Shown piece after piece: positions 52,130 to 63,908 of a DNA stretch of 64,000 nt. Source of the stretch: Lytechinus variegatus (lineage: Eukaryota > Echinodermata > Echinoidea > Temnopleuroida > Toxopneustidae); the NCBI RefSeq assembly GCF_018143015.1, contig NC_054758.1, positions 21,606,501 through 21,670,500 on the forward strand, read 5' to 3'. The position numbers were made by a program, and so were the translations under genes. A model generated the notes under the pieces. It had not been told where the DNA came from, searched no databases, and worked only from the letters and a program-made list of their open reading frames with translations. Numbering within the stretch: position 1 is the first letter of the stretch; each line of letters opens with the position of its first letter.

Positions 52130-52465
52130 TAGCAGGGGCGGATCCAGCTTTTTATAAAGGGGGGTTGGGGTGGTATGCGAGGGAGCGAAGCGACCGAGTC
52201 CAAGCGAGCGGACCGAGCGAGGGGAGAGGGTGTGGGAGGGGGGTGTCCCCCCCTCCCACAGGAGAGAAATTTTTTGAAAATCTGTGTGTGAAAATGGCGT
52301 TTTCTTGCATCTAAAACTCCACTATTTTTGGTATAGAGGTTAAATGAATACATAGAAATAGAATAAAATAAAATTAAAAAATGGTCCGCGGATTTTTTTT
52401 TTTTTTTTTTTTTTTTTGGGGGGGGGGTTGCAACCCCCCCCCCCCCCTCTAGATCCGCTTCTGCA
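52130..52465. repeat. G/C-tract fold-back with GAGCGAAGCGA block
   Basis: The left end AGCAGGGGCGGATCCAGC and right end CTAGATCCGCTTCTGC are inverses. The interior has GGGAGCGAAGCGACCGAG, GGTGTCCCCCCCTCCC, a T22 run, a G9 run and a C14 run. Confidence 0.8.
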
Positions 52466-53384
52466 TAGTCTGAGTTTTCTTTGTGTAAAAGAAACAAAAT
52501 ACTGCATGTATGTCATTGTATGCAATGCATGGCAATTTCAATCAGTTTATATTTTTCTTTTGTTTAGTCAGCGTTTAGTCTTCAATGTACATAATTGGTT
52601 TTTTCAAGCGGTGTTAATACCAAAGAGCTCGATTCCGGCACTTCGACTAAAATTGGATATGATACAAACTATTTATTTACTGCAGCCAACGAGTTCCTGA
52701 CACAATTTACTTCTTTGAATATAAACTACATTATGAATATCACCGGAACGGTTTTAAGATAAAAAAAGAATTACCTTTTTTTCGCAAATGAATATACTTT
52801 ACTACAGTTGTAGCTGTAAAATTACTTTGTCTTAATCCTTTCCTCTTATATATTAAGTCGCGCATCATAATTTCAAAAGTGTTTTTAATGTCCAGTTTTC
52901 AAGCCATAATACTAAAAGATTTTCACGGGCTCATTAGGCTTATTACATTAATAGATAAGATGTCAATTTAATAATTACTATGTCATTTTTAAAAATGGAA
53001 TATTGACAAGTTCTATTTCGCGCTTTGGAAGAGAAATATGAACATAGTCATCATTTTCATTTGATGACATAATGTTCTAAGGATGTCCGGGTGCTATATG
53101 TCAAAGCTCAAAGGAATATATTGAAACATATAAGCTTATTTCAAACTGTGATCCATATCCACCTATAACAATTTTCCCACAAAGTGCTTGAAATACAGAG
53201 CCTAAATTGTCCCTTTTACAGATAGGAATATCAAATATTTTAATCCCTTTTTGATAAGATAAATTGTCTGTTCGCGCTTCGCGCTGGCGGTAATTATTTA
53301 GTTGGTGGATACACATTGAGGATCACAAACATTGCCCAGAATATTTAAATTTTAGGACAAATACTTGGAAAAAAAGCTCGCTCT
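52466..53384. other. No gene recognised
   Basis: AT-rich sequence. Short frames have no splice context or family resemblance. Confidence 0.5.
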
Positions 53385-53489
53385 TTGGTGGTACCCTTAA
53401 ATATTTTTTTTGAATTTGAGTCAATATATTGCTTTGACCGCCACCCCCTTCACACACGATTTATATATCCCCGTCTACTAACAGCTCTT

Positions 53490-53585
53490 TATGGAGGGGG
53501 GGGGGACATTTTTTTTAATTGCAGCTCGATACTTTTATATTGCTCTCACCCCCCCCCCCCCCCCCCCCTCCCCCCCCCCCCCCGA
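53490..53585. repeat. G8 and C-rich homopolymer block
   Basis: A G8-9 run near 53497 and an almost pure C tract at about 53549-53583 (with two T) face each other, again as in the fold-back family. The poly-proline frame is an artefact. Confidence 0.85.
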
Positions 53586-54011
53586 TCAGATGATAACGCC
53601 ACTTGACATACGTGATTTCAATTGCCATATGCCCCAAGATCCACTGACTATTCATCTAGCTTACACATTAAAAAAAACCGGAGAGTTGTCAAACTCAACA
53701 GAAATATACAAAGAAATAACAACAAAATGACATACTATAGAAAGAAAGAATCAAAAAAATTGAGAACTTGGTAGAATAGAATGTTGAAATTTTTTACCCC
53801 CACCCCCACACCCGATCTATTACGTATTAGACAATGATATGAAATTAGGCTGATCTGCCTTTATTTGTGCACGATATTCTGAACTAAAGTCTTGATATGA
53901 CCATTGACATATGGTTTATAAATTTTCATAGTTTGATCACACCATATCCATTTTAAATTCCTGGAAATTCCAGCAACAATACATGTTGTCATGGGTACGA
54001 CACACATTTTC

Positions 54012-54017
54012 TTTATT
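54012..54017 (-). terminator. Poly(A) signal overlapping a stop codon
   Basis: AATAAA on the minus strand shares bases with the TAA stop of the small ORF. TGTGTGTCG follows within 12 bases. Confidence 0.45.
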
Positions 54018-54216
54018 AAAAAGTATCACGACACCAACGTTGAAACTGTGCAAAGGCCTTTAATGGCGAACTCCACTGGGTTGATACATAACCTATGGGT
54101 GATGAACATACGTGGCTCACGGACGTAAAAGGCTCGGCAGCAGAAACAGGAACGGCAGCCTGGGCCGAACTGGTTCCCGGCTTGTCCCGGGAGGCCTGTC
54201 CGGCTTTACTGGCCAT
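54016..54216 (-). CDS. Unidentified small ORF with coding-like composition (66 codons)
   Basis: From an ATG at 54216 (context CCACTATGG) the minus strand encodes MASKAGQASRDKPGTSSAQA and on to QFQRWCRDTF, then TAA. GC content is clearly above the surroundings. A CTTGTGTCAG acceptor-like site lies 16-20 bases upstream. The AATAAA at 54017-54012 overlaps the stop codon and is followed by a GTGTGT-type element, as at a real 3' end. I do not recognise the protein. It could be the last exon of a gene, a retrocopy end or chance. Confidence 0.4.
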   Translation of the reverse strand: MASKAGQASRDKPGTSSAQAAVPVSAAEPFTSVSHVCSSPIGYVSTQWSSPLKAFAQFQRWCRDTF

Positions 54217-54416
54217 AGTGGCCAAAAAATCCTGACACAAGGTCAACACAAAAATCCTTGAAAATACAAGTTATTAACAAGAAATAATAGGTGGACTTGG
54301 TTTGGTATGGGTATAAATGTGTACTAGTAGTACACTAGTTTAAAAAACTGTAAATAAAACAGTGTAAATTCAACAAAACTTACAAAAACTCTGGAGCTCG
54401 CTCGAGACACGTCCTT

Positions 54417-54690
54417 CTACAACAAAGATGAAGAAGAAGGAGAAGAAGAAGAAGAATCAGAAGAAGAAGAAGGAGAAGAAGAAGAAATGAAGGAAGAGAA
54501 TTAAAATAAATACGGGGAGAAGAAGAAGAAGAAAATAAGGCAAAGGAGAAGAATGAAGATGAGGAGGAAGAGAATATGAATATGACAAAGAAGGAAGATT
54601 ATGTAACAAGGAGGGGAAGAAGCAGAAGAACAAGGAGAAAGAAAAGGGAGACGAGGAGAATAAAATGTATATGTATAAACCGAAATATAT
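54417..54690. repeat. (GAA)n-rich purine tract
   Basis: GAAGAAGAA and GAGGA repeats run for about 260 bases. Confidence 0.92.
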
Positions 54691-54883
54691 ATAAAACGAA
54701 AAAGATAGAAGACAAATATAGGAAGAAGCTACAACTCCCGAAAAGGTACAAAGAGGGCCTTTCCGTATAAAGACGAGTGGGTATTATCAGATAATAGTAA
54801 AAAGCAATCAAAATTCAGTATTCAGGTGGGGTGGGGGCTCATAGTCCTATGCCCCATCCCGGATCTACATCTGTGTATGAGGC

Positions 54884-55127
54884 ACTGGTGGATCCAGGGG
54901 GAGGGGGGAGGCACAGCCGGCCCGCCAACCCACCCCCCCCCCCTTTCCCTCTTGAGAAGCAAAATCAAAATTTGTAATGTAAAAAATGCCGTAGAAACAG
55001 ACGTGTGCCCCCTTTTGCAAGTTGCAAGTGAAAACCTTTCTTTTCTTTCTTTCTTCATGCTTGTCAAATTTTTCCTCGGAAAAATGTGCCCCCCTCCCTT
55101 TGGAAAATTCTGGATCAGCCCCTGGTA
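54884..55127. repeat. Family Z G/C-tract fold-back, copy 3
   Basis: It runs from GGTGGATCCAGG through CAGCCGGCCCGCC, a C run, AATTTGTAATGTAAAAAATG, GCTTGTCAAATTTTTCC and GGAAAATTCTGGATC to AGCCCCTG, the same order as at 11311 and 44569. Confidence 0.88.
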
Positions 55128-57039
55128 TGAGGTATATAATACTGAAGGGGAATCCGTTAGACAGTATCACAGTGTATTGGGATGCGAGGAACTTCACATC
55201 TAATAAAGATGTTTAGCTGGGTTTTTTTTCAGTGTTTGCTGGAATTCAATTTACTTTCTAAACAAAACGCAAATATGAATTGAATGTAGTCACGTTATAT
55301 ATTATAATAATTATGAATAATCCATGATAAAAAGCAACCCTACAGTAGTTTGAGATATAAGTAGCTACTAAATGGAGGGGTGATAAGGCTAACGATTGAA
55401 TAATGCGGTGCATAATGTAGCGCAATTAAAACAACAAAAAATGACGAAACTTTTAATTTGATGATCGATAATGAAATAATTTGGCGTTTACGAATGCCAA
55501 ATCGTTTTTTTTTAGGTGAAATTCCGTGAATGTCTACAATGCTGAGAAATAAATTGCATTTTAATCAAAGTAAACAGAAAATGATAAAGCAGATTTTTTT
55601 TTTTTTTTTTGGGGGGGGGGCTTTCCTTCAAAAAATGATCTGTGAATATCTTTGCTATTGCTTCTCTCTTTGCTTTCAATGTAAAATTACATTCAACAAA
55701 GATTTGAATCGTAATTTGACCATCTAACATGATGACATAATCATGACAACTCTTGCACAAAATCAAGACGTTACAAATTAACAAATTCTATTGCATGAAG
55801 TGAAACTTTACTACTTATTGTGTTACACTCACCCGATGGATAGAATCTATAAAAGCCTCTCAATTCTTGCTAATCACCACCCCTTCTCCTTTGCCTGCGC
55901 CGTAGCTCCGGGGCTCTCTGACCAATCTCAGCCGATCTTTATCCACCTGTTGCGTAACCGTCTTTCAACTTTTCCCTTCTACTGCTCTCTCTTTTTTCTC
56001 TCGAAACCGTAGATTTTATAGGTAAAAAAGCAATCAGACGTCGAGATAATCTAGCCCAGACCTTTGATGTTGAAGTTTGTGATGGAGTTTCATTAGCGGC
56101 TTGTCAATGTGTTGAAGTTACCCAAGCTGGCTTGCTTTTATATAACTCTCTTTAGTGCAAATACAAAAGGAAACTTCCCCAATATCAATCATTTAATCGG
56201 TTGGATTGATCGCGTTTTGCGTTCGGTGGCGACACTTGCATGGGCGCAAAGTGATACATGTATTTTCACTCACACCTGCTGCTGTTTGATGCCGTAATCA
56301 CCTGCCCTTCGAGCCGGGTCCGCCGGGAGAGAGAGAGATGGAGAGGAGGGCGTGAGGACAGTGACGGTTGACGAACATAGCTGACATATTGATCGGCAGT
56401 GAGAGAAACCGAATGTGGGCGTGGCCTCTATGAAAGAGTTTTTAATATACGAAACCTTTTGTTTACATTAATATATAACAATCAATCCGCAAGACAGTCA
56501 ACCTGACGACTAAGTCATTACTTGAACAAGTTGGAAAATACCACAGGCACTGTTTTTATATTTAAACAACCCTTATTGGATAAAATTAGTAAAATGGGCA
56601 TGGGAGTGCCCCCATACGGCAAGTTCATTTTATTTTCATTCATTTGTACACATAAACATGTGGATTCCTGTATATATGAATTATTGAATATCTATTTTGA
56701 TCTATCCCATTGGTTTGGGTTTTTTTTTTCATGGCCACCTCCGACCCAAACAGCCTGTATTTTTCAAGTTTTGAAAATTAAATTCCCCTCTATTAAAAGT
56801 GCCCTGAGCTAATTTTTTTTTTCAAACTGCCCTTGACTTTGACCCTTACATTGTTGGTGAATGGAGCCTCAAGCAGGGGCGCACCAGACCCCACCAGGAC
56901 GTAATCAGAAATTTATATTACTGATTCAAAATTGTACTTGTAGTAAAGATATCTTTGTTGACTTCATTTACATTCATATATGTATTTTTGTATATGTATT
57001 TATCATAATTATCCGAAGGAATGCGCAGCTATATAGTAG
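55128..57039. other. No gene recognised
   Basis: Abutting T and G runs lie near 55593-55620. The 56270-56420 segment is a little richer in GC (GAGCCGGGTCCGCCGGGAG) but without a supported exon. Confidence 0.45.
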
Positions 57040-57230
57040 TCTGCTATGCAGACTCTGAATGGCTCGTGAGGTGGGATCTAGCCTGAAAGGGCTGCAGCCT
57101 CAGTAGACCTAGTCTGCCATGCAGACTCGTTGAATCAGCTGAGGTACACACACTGCAGAGGTGGGTCTTCATTTGTAGACTAGCTATATAGTGCCATGAG
57201 CGTCTCTGGACGCTGTCTGCGCTCAATAAG
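57040..57230. repeat. Cluster of small hairpins around TGCAGACT
   Basis: AGTCTGC and GCAGACT recur at about 57040-57055 and 57110-57126. GAGCGTC and GACGC pair near 57198-57215. Confidence 0.5.
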
Positions 57231-58898
57231 ACATCACAATCATTATTATCACCTTATAATAATGATAATAATGATGAATGTTTTTATAGTAACGATAATG
57301 ATTAATCAAATTAATGCTAATGCTAATAATAAAAAGAATAGTTGTGAATGCATATATATTGCCCTATTTCCTTATGGATATTTTGGATGCTAAACTGCAA
57401 ATTACTATACATGTATATAATAAGGCCAGGTACAGGGTTATAAATAATTTATAATAATATAATATGATATAAAGGACATCCTGTTTTTTAATCTAAGCTT
57501 CCACGCATCACCCCCAGGCATCACCTCAGCTTATTAATATTGACCTTGTGATTGGTCTTATTTCCCACATCTATTCATCCTTATAATGGAAAAAATAACT
57601 CATGTTTGTTCTGGAATTCCTCACCTTAAAAGATTCTACAATATTTCCCTTATCTGTATATTTCCTGTCTACTCTACACTATTGCATAATTTCTTTTATT
57701 TCCGAAGTCACCTATAATTATGTAAATCCGATCGTCCACAAATCTTGTTCAATATCCTCTCCCAGCCTTCCACACTTTAAAGATAAAACATATCTATGTT
57801 TCGGGGCCATTTTCAGAAGCTCGTTTTCTAAGATTTTAACCGATTACCATGAACTCGGATATTTGCATTATAATTTCCCTCATTTTGATGAATGGTGAAT
57901 ATTTGCATCCAACATCATCTTTTAGCATGTGGATTTGCCATGGAGTTAAAAACAATGGAGTGACAACGATATGCAAATAGCTTACAATTTCTAAAGAAGT
58001 ACAAAAGAAAAAAAAACAGGTGCAATGTAGCCTTTGGTGGCGACCTGTGGTGCCGCCAGTTTCATGGAAAACTGAAAAATGATTTGTGGCGAAAAGAAGA
58101 TAACTGGGATATTTCCATTTTCATTTGAGGAAAAACATATTTATTGAACATATGACGAAATATATATCAAAGGCGTTTTGTGTCCTGATAACAATTTTTA
58201 AAATGTGATAAAACCGAATAATTTGACATTTTTTAAATCAACATTTTACAAAATCCCCGCACTTCCACACTCTAAAAATGTTATGATTAGTCAATTGGAA
58301 TGTATAAATATGTGATGTTATGTGTCAGAACTGCGGCCAAATGCGGCCAGTCGAGTAATTTCAAATTACATTTCAAGAAACATTGCAACATTTAATTTTG
58401 CTGTCCCCTGTAAAAGTGAGCAATGTGTCTCAATGTAAAGTAATTATCATTATAAAATCATGTATCCTTGTGTAATTAGCCGTAAGTCTATAATAGACAG
58501 TAATCTTTTGTCTACAATCTGCAAGAAATATGCAATGAAACACGTGTCTAATATATTTTATCATTGCAGCATCAAAGTGGCTATAAAGGGGAAGTGTTGG
58601 ATGGTTCTCCATGTCTTAAAACTCCTTGGTTTAGCAGTGTTTCGCATAGTTGAGAGATGCAAAAAAAAATGAAACAGTCAAATTTTTTTTAGAATATCCA
58701 TTTGATAATATTGTTCAAAACAACTTTTCAAGCCTGTTTAAATTTGCATTTTGGGGTAAATAACTTTTGCCTTTCCTCTGAACTTTATTTTAGTTAGCAT
58801 TTAATTTCCCTCCCCCATCGCCTCTCCCCCCCCCCCCTCTCTTTCTCGTGTTCTCATGTCTGTCTCATATTATTCTGCTGCGGGAGTTACCATAACAG
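57231..58898. other. No gene recognised
   Basis: AT-rich sequence with an ATAATGATAA-type tract near 57250-57330. None of the open frames has a supporting signal. Confidence 0.5.
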
Positions 58899-59070
58899 GT
58901 GGGTGTTTCATAAAGCTGTTGGTAAGTTACGAACGACTTTACGCACGACTGGAACCTGGTCTTGGGTCATAACTCAATTACATATAGGGATATCACATAG
59001 CACAAAAAAGGATCACCAGTCGTGCATAAAGTCATTCGTATCTTACGAAGAGCTTTATGAAACACCCGCC
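58899..59070. mobile_element. Fold-back MITE (family E), copy 3
   Basis: GTGGGTGTTTCATAAAGCTG and its inverse CAGCTTTATGAAACACCC-like right end (one change) bound 172 bp. The flanks (GGGAGTTACCATAACAG and AGAAACAGAAAC) rejoin into a sequence found uninterrupted at 30001-30030. Confidence 0.88.
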
Positions 59071-59099
59071 AGAAACAGAAACAACCATAAAATGGATCT

Positions 59100-59335
59100 G
59101 TCTCCTCTGCATTTGCACTTTTCCGTTTCCTTCTCCCATTCTTCCATTCTCTCTCGTTTTTACCCCCCCCCCCCCTCTCTCTTCACTCTTCTAATCCTTC
59201 GTTCTCCTTCCCCCATTCCCCCCTCTCTACCACAAAGTCCATCATATACACACACACACCCTCACACACCATTATACCCACACGCATACCTTAACCCACG
59301 CAGGCACACACACACATACATCCCTCACACACCCC
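59100..59335. repeat. Pyrimidine-rich tract and (CA)n microsatellite
   Basis: TTCC/CTCT-rich sequence with a C12 run near 59164 passes into CACACACA repeats at about 59245-59330. Confidence 0.85.
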
Positions 59336-59999
59336 TTACGTATGATTCTTGGTAATTATCACTAATCATTTATATTTTTTGACAACTTCTATGTTAATGA
59401 TAGCCTTTAGCACCTGCACCATTGATTAATATCCAATCACAGATGAAGTTGTCAAAACCCAATTGATCATTATTTATAAGCCTTTTCACAAGTAAGTAAC
59501 AATCTGAAAATGAAAAATGGCGCTTTACTCTATGTCTGCCTATGACGTCACCATAATAATCAAATCAAGCTTTTGTTGAAATACTAAATGAGTAGTTCCC
59601 CCACTTTGTTTTTGCTGAGATAAATGAGCGTCCTTGCCATTAAACTGAAGAGTTTTTGCGATATGGACTTTTCGCTCAATCCTGCAAGCAAGTCAAATTA
59701 CAGAGACTGCATAACAGAATGCAGTCTTTGTCGAGGGTGGGTGAATATAACAGCAGTTTCGTCCGTGACGCTTGACAATCGACATATTTGTAATTTGTTG
59801 TCAGCTTTGAAACGTCGGATAAAGACATTTTTATGTAACTTGAATTTTCAGAGGAATAGGTGCGTTGTATATAGGATTTGTGTGAATAGTCCCTAATATA
59901 GTGTATAAATGGACAACAGTCCTAAAATAGTTTATTAATAATTGACATGAAATTGCTGTATATTGTAAAGCTTTCAGAACTATTTTAATTGCAGAAAGT
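59336..59999. other. No gene recognised
   Basis: A 90-codon frame at 59624-59896 has no identifiable motif beyond scattered cysteines and is not called. Confidence 0.45.
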
Positions 60000-60645
60000 G
60001 TAAAGCCCCTTTTACACCTTCACGGAAGCAACACGGATCATCCCGGATTGTCAATCCGGGGTCATCCGTGTACAGTCCGGGACTACCGTGTACACTCCGG
60101 CTACTCATCCGGCGCCATCCTTGATGTACCGGCATGTTGTCCGGGAGAAAAATTGAACATGTTTAATTTTTCATTCCGGAGTACACGGACTGATAATCAT
60201 CCGTGTTCATCCTTGTAGCCTCCTTAGTCCTTGTACATCCGTGTAGCTACCGAATGCATCCGGGAGGCTCCTTGTAAGAACCGGGTGATCCTTGTTGATA
60301 CCGGCTTTATCCAGGGTCAAATGTTTGTATTGTTTGCGTACATGAACAATAGTCCGTATTCATAACCAAGCACGAGCATGCTCCAGATGCTGCAAAAAGG
60401 GACGAAAATGTGAGCAACCGTGAAGGTCCGTGTAAAGACCCAGTAACATCCGTGATCATCCGGGTATTCCGTGTTGGCTCCGGGAGCATATCAAACAGGA
60501 TCCCTATTGCTACCTTGCCTATCCTTGTAGACTCCGTACTTTTCCGTACATATCCGTAACCAGTTAACTCCGTACTCACTCCGGGAATGCTAGGAAAATA
60601 CAAATCTGGCACCCCGGATCATCACGGACTGAGATCCGTGATATG
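60000..60645. mobile_element. Fold-back-like element built of ATCCGTGT/TCCGGG motif arrays
   Basis: ATCCGTG, ATCCTTGT, CTCCGG and CCGGG motifs recur every 8-20 bases. The ends show inverted blocks (CACGGAAGCAACACGGATCA against ATCACGGACTGAGATCCGTG). It is non-coding. Confidence 0.65.
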
Positions 60646-61484
60646 TAGGCCTTGAACACAAGTCTGTGCCTTTTTTTCCAGTGGGGGGGGGGGTATTATA
60701 AGATGATTTAGAAAATTACACAGTAATATATTCCCATGTCCCAATGGAAGACCCAAATACGATTATTCCCAAATCGGGTCGCAGAACAATCGTTAGGTGT
60801 GTGGTGCTTTAATAAGTAAAATGATAATTGGGGGAGGGTCTACCCCGTCCCACCCACCCCACCCCCATAAAAAAAGTAACACGTTATGATTATTCTCCAA
60901 AAAAGAAGTAATTAGAAAACGTTGTAAATGTATTAATGTCTGTAATATATTCTAGACATTGATACCTTGTTGATAAAAACTTACAAAACATAATTTTATC
61001 AAGCATAATTAATGTGATGTGCTTTGAAGCGAAATGTCAAGCGAACTTTCAAGTCTTAATACAACTTCGCGATTTAAAAATTACCACCCCCTCCAAATCT
61101 TGGTGAATTACAAATGCCTTCGCCGGAGCAAATATTGAGGATACTAATTATATCTGTGTCCCACTTCATTTCTTCCCCATCTGTATGCAAAATTGCTAGA
61201 GTGCTAAGCTTGTCCGTAAGAAAACTGGGTTAAAAACGTGTACTTGTAAAAGAAAATTCATGTTGGTTTTTTCCCCCCTTCTTCTGTTAAACTAAGGAGT
61301 CGTATCTAGAGATTTTCATCAGCTGACAGAATTCAAACATTGGGCATGTTGGGGAGAGATGAGAGGAAATGGAGGAGAATGGCAACGTTCTTGTTGCAAA
61401 CGTTGTCATGGAAGTGCGAAAAGGGAAAAGTAGGTCAGGTGAGAATATCTATGGCAATAATGATTCCCAAGAGAATGGGAGTTT
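60646..61484. other. No gene recognised
   Basis: A G10 run is at about 60683-60692. The rest is AT-rich without supported features. Confidence 0.5.
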
Positions 61485-61912
61485 GTAGGGGAGGGGAGGG
61501 GTTTATTTCCGATTCGTCGAATGCCAAGTCGTCAAATTGCCAACTCGTCTACTATCATTTGGTCTACCATCAGTTCGTTCACTATCCACATGGTCCCATT
61601 GCCAATTCGTTCACTCACCATTTCGTCTAATAACCAGTTGGTCCAATAGATATTTAGTCCATGTAACATTTGGTCTAATTTGACTAAGACTTTTGTGCAA
61701 AATGAATGAAACTAAAACGGATATTAGACCAACTGGTTATGAGACAAAATGGTCATAGACGAAATGGTGATTAGACGTAGTGATGGTTATTGGACCAAAT
61801 GGTGGTTAGACGAAATGTTGATAGACGGAATGGCATTAGATTAAATGAAAGTAGACCATGTGGTGAGTGGACGAGTTGGCAGTAGACGAATTGGTAATTT
61901 ACCAGGGGAGGG
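61485..61912. mobile_element. Fold-back element built of TTGGTCTA / TAGACGAAATGG arrays
   Basis: The left half repeats TTCGTC, TTGGTC and CCAT words about every 10-21 bases on one strand. The right half repeats the inverse words (TAGACGAAATGGT, GGACCAAATGGT). The halves meet near 61690-61710. The outer ends carry AATTGCCAACTCGTCTAC and GAGTTGGCAGTAGACGAATT in inverse. Confidence 0.85.
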
Positions 61913-62280
61913 GCTCCCAAAATTTGGAACCATGAGGGGAGACAATGGGGTCGCTATGGAGAGGGAGAGGGGCGACTTCCCCTTCTGCTTCTCCAATAGT
62001 GGATGACCACGAGAGGGTCATGAAGGTAGGAAGAAGGAAAAGGTTATGAACATTAGGTTTGGGCGTTGCACCATTCAATTGGGGGAATGTGACGTCATCC
62101 TACCCGACCCAACACCACCAAAGTTTCCTAGAGCCGCCACTAAGGGAATGGGCTTTATACCTTGGTATAATCAGTTCTGTAAATGATCTTAATTATACAA
62201 TATTAATATGTAAAATTTAAGGTATTCAATTTTTGTGATGGTCACACCATGTACATTGTCATGACATGCAGAAACGAATA
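61913..62280. other. No gene recognised
   Basis: Nothing beyond short AT-rich sequence was seen. Confidence 0.5.
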
Positions 62281-62281
62281 G

Positions 62282-62362
62282 ATAAGCAAATAAATGAATG
62301 AATGAATAAATAAATAAATAAATAATGAATGAATAAATAAATAGATAAATAAATAAATAAAT
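62282..62362. repeat. (AATA)n/(AATG)n microsatellite
   Basis: AAATAAATGAATGAATG and AATAAATAAATA repeats run about 80 bases. Confidence 0.95.
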
Positions 62363-63352
62363 GTGTAGAATTATTGTAGGGGGTGTGGGATTGAATAGGG
62401 AGGGGAAGCGGTGGAGGGAGCAAGAGAAAAATTCGACCGAAAAAAAAGTTGTAATAGATTCTTTGATATGTTTGATTTTCGAAATTGACAGAAAGATAGG
62501 GAGCGGTAAGAGCATTAGACAGGTAGGGATGTGCGTGTGTGTGTGAAATCAAAATCAAACTCTAAGATTAATTTGAATTTTTTTATAGTGTGAAAAACAT
62601 AATCGAAGACAATCTATCAATATGTGTATTATGATGCTTTTTTAATTAACTGTTCGATTTAAAAAAATGAATAGATTTAAAAGAACCAAATCTACCAATC
62701 TATGAATATCAAAAGTAAGTAACGTATCAACAGTAACGTAGCTCGATCACAATTTATCTCATTTTTAGAAAATAAAGCAGAATATCAAATAACTTTTTAT
62801 TAAGATGTGTTATTGTTGCAAACGTGAAGCTATTAAGCATTTTTGTACCTAGACCGTATAAGAAAATATGGGGGTATATCAACGGGAAATATAACAAACT
62901 ATCGCATGTTATTCTTTATTGAAAAGTACGCACTAAGGGGGCGGGGAGGAAATAGATCCGATATAGACATGTTTTTCGCCATCTGAATGAAGAATAGATT
63001 TTAAACATATGCTCTGGTGACATATCGGGTGAAAACATTCTAGCCCTACAAAAGAGCTGTTTGCTTTATTATTAACGAGAGGGTGACGTCAGGCTCCGAT
63101 CGCTGATAAAAACAACATAACAGGTGAAAATGGAAACGCCGGTATCTCGAAATGGCTATGGAATTATGGGTACCATGGAGACTCGTATTTCGGGGTGATA
63201 GGTGGGCGATGGTCAGCGACTGCGGAGAGGGGTTAGGTGATTGAAGTAAACCGTAACATTTGTTTCTGAGTGATCGAGGGGCGGCTCCTGGGTGAAGGGA
63301 GGAAGGGGGGCATGCCAATGAGCGGCCGTCTCTGTGACTTTATTAGTTAGGG
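62363..63352. other. No gene recognised
   Basis: The segment 63045-63320 is somewhat richer in GC, with a 90-codon minus-strand frame that has no domain or splice support. Confidence 0.45.
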
Positions 63353-63515
63353 GCCGAAAGTGCGGGGGGCTGGATGGGCTTCATTCCGCCACTATTTTCC
63401 AAAACCATGTACAAAATCGTCAAACTGACCATCTGATTGCGATTTCTGCATGGTCAGTCCCCCCCCCCACTTCCGGTTCCGCCCCTCCTATCAAGGCCGT
63501 TCCGCGGCGCCTGTA
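63353..63515. repeat. G/C-tract fold-back (short type)
   Basis: GGGGCCGAAAGTGCGGGGGGC, TTTTCCAAAACCATGTACA, GGTCAGTCC with a C run, and CCGTTCCGCGGCGCC. Close in order to 26232-26428. Confidence 0.8.
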
Positions 63516-63908
63516 AGTGATTAACAAAAAAAAGAAGAGAATATGGATGGTGCGGAAGAAGAAAAGAGAAAAGAAGGGCTTCATTATGGGCCATGAAAAC
63601 CATATACTTAACCATATTCCTAAATAGAGAAATATGAAGATTTCTAAGGGATCGTGGGGGTGCGTCATGAAATATACAGCATTTCGTTTGTCATTATAGA
63701 CAAAATATGAGACAGAGGCTATGTTAGCACGATTTGGAGAGGTAACATATGAATTGTAACAGGTAACATCAGGTTATAGTAATCACATAAACTAATGATG
63801 TCAAAAGGGGACCTAGCTAGAAACGAACCTTGAACGCCAATCAATAATATTACACGATTTACGGGATAACTAGAAAAGGGGATTCTTAAATCAGTTCCAA
63901 AGATAACA

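Noticed and set aside
58903-59355. 150-codon plus-strand frame
   Set aside because: It starts within a MITE and continues through a pyrimidine/CA microsatellite; the composition is repeat-driven.
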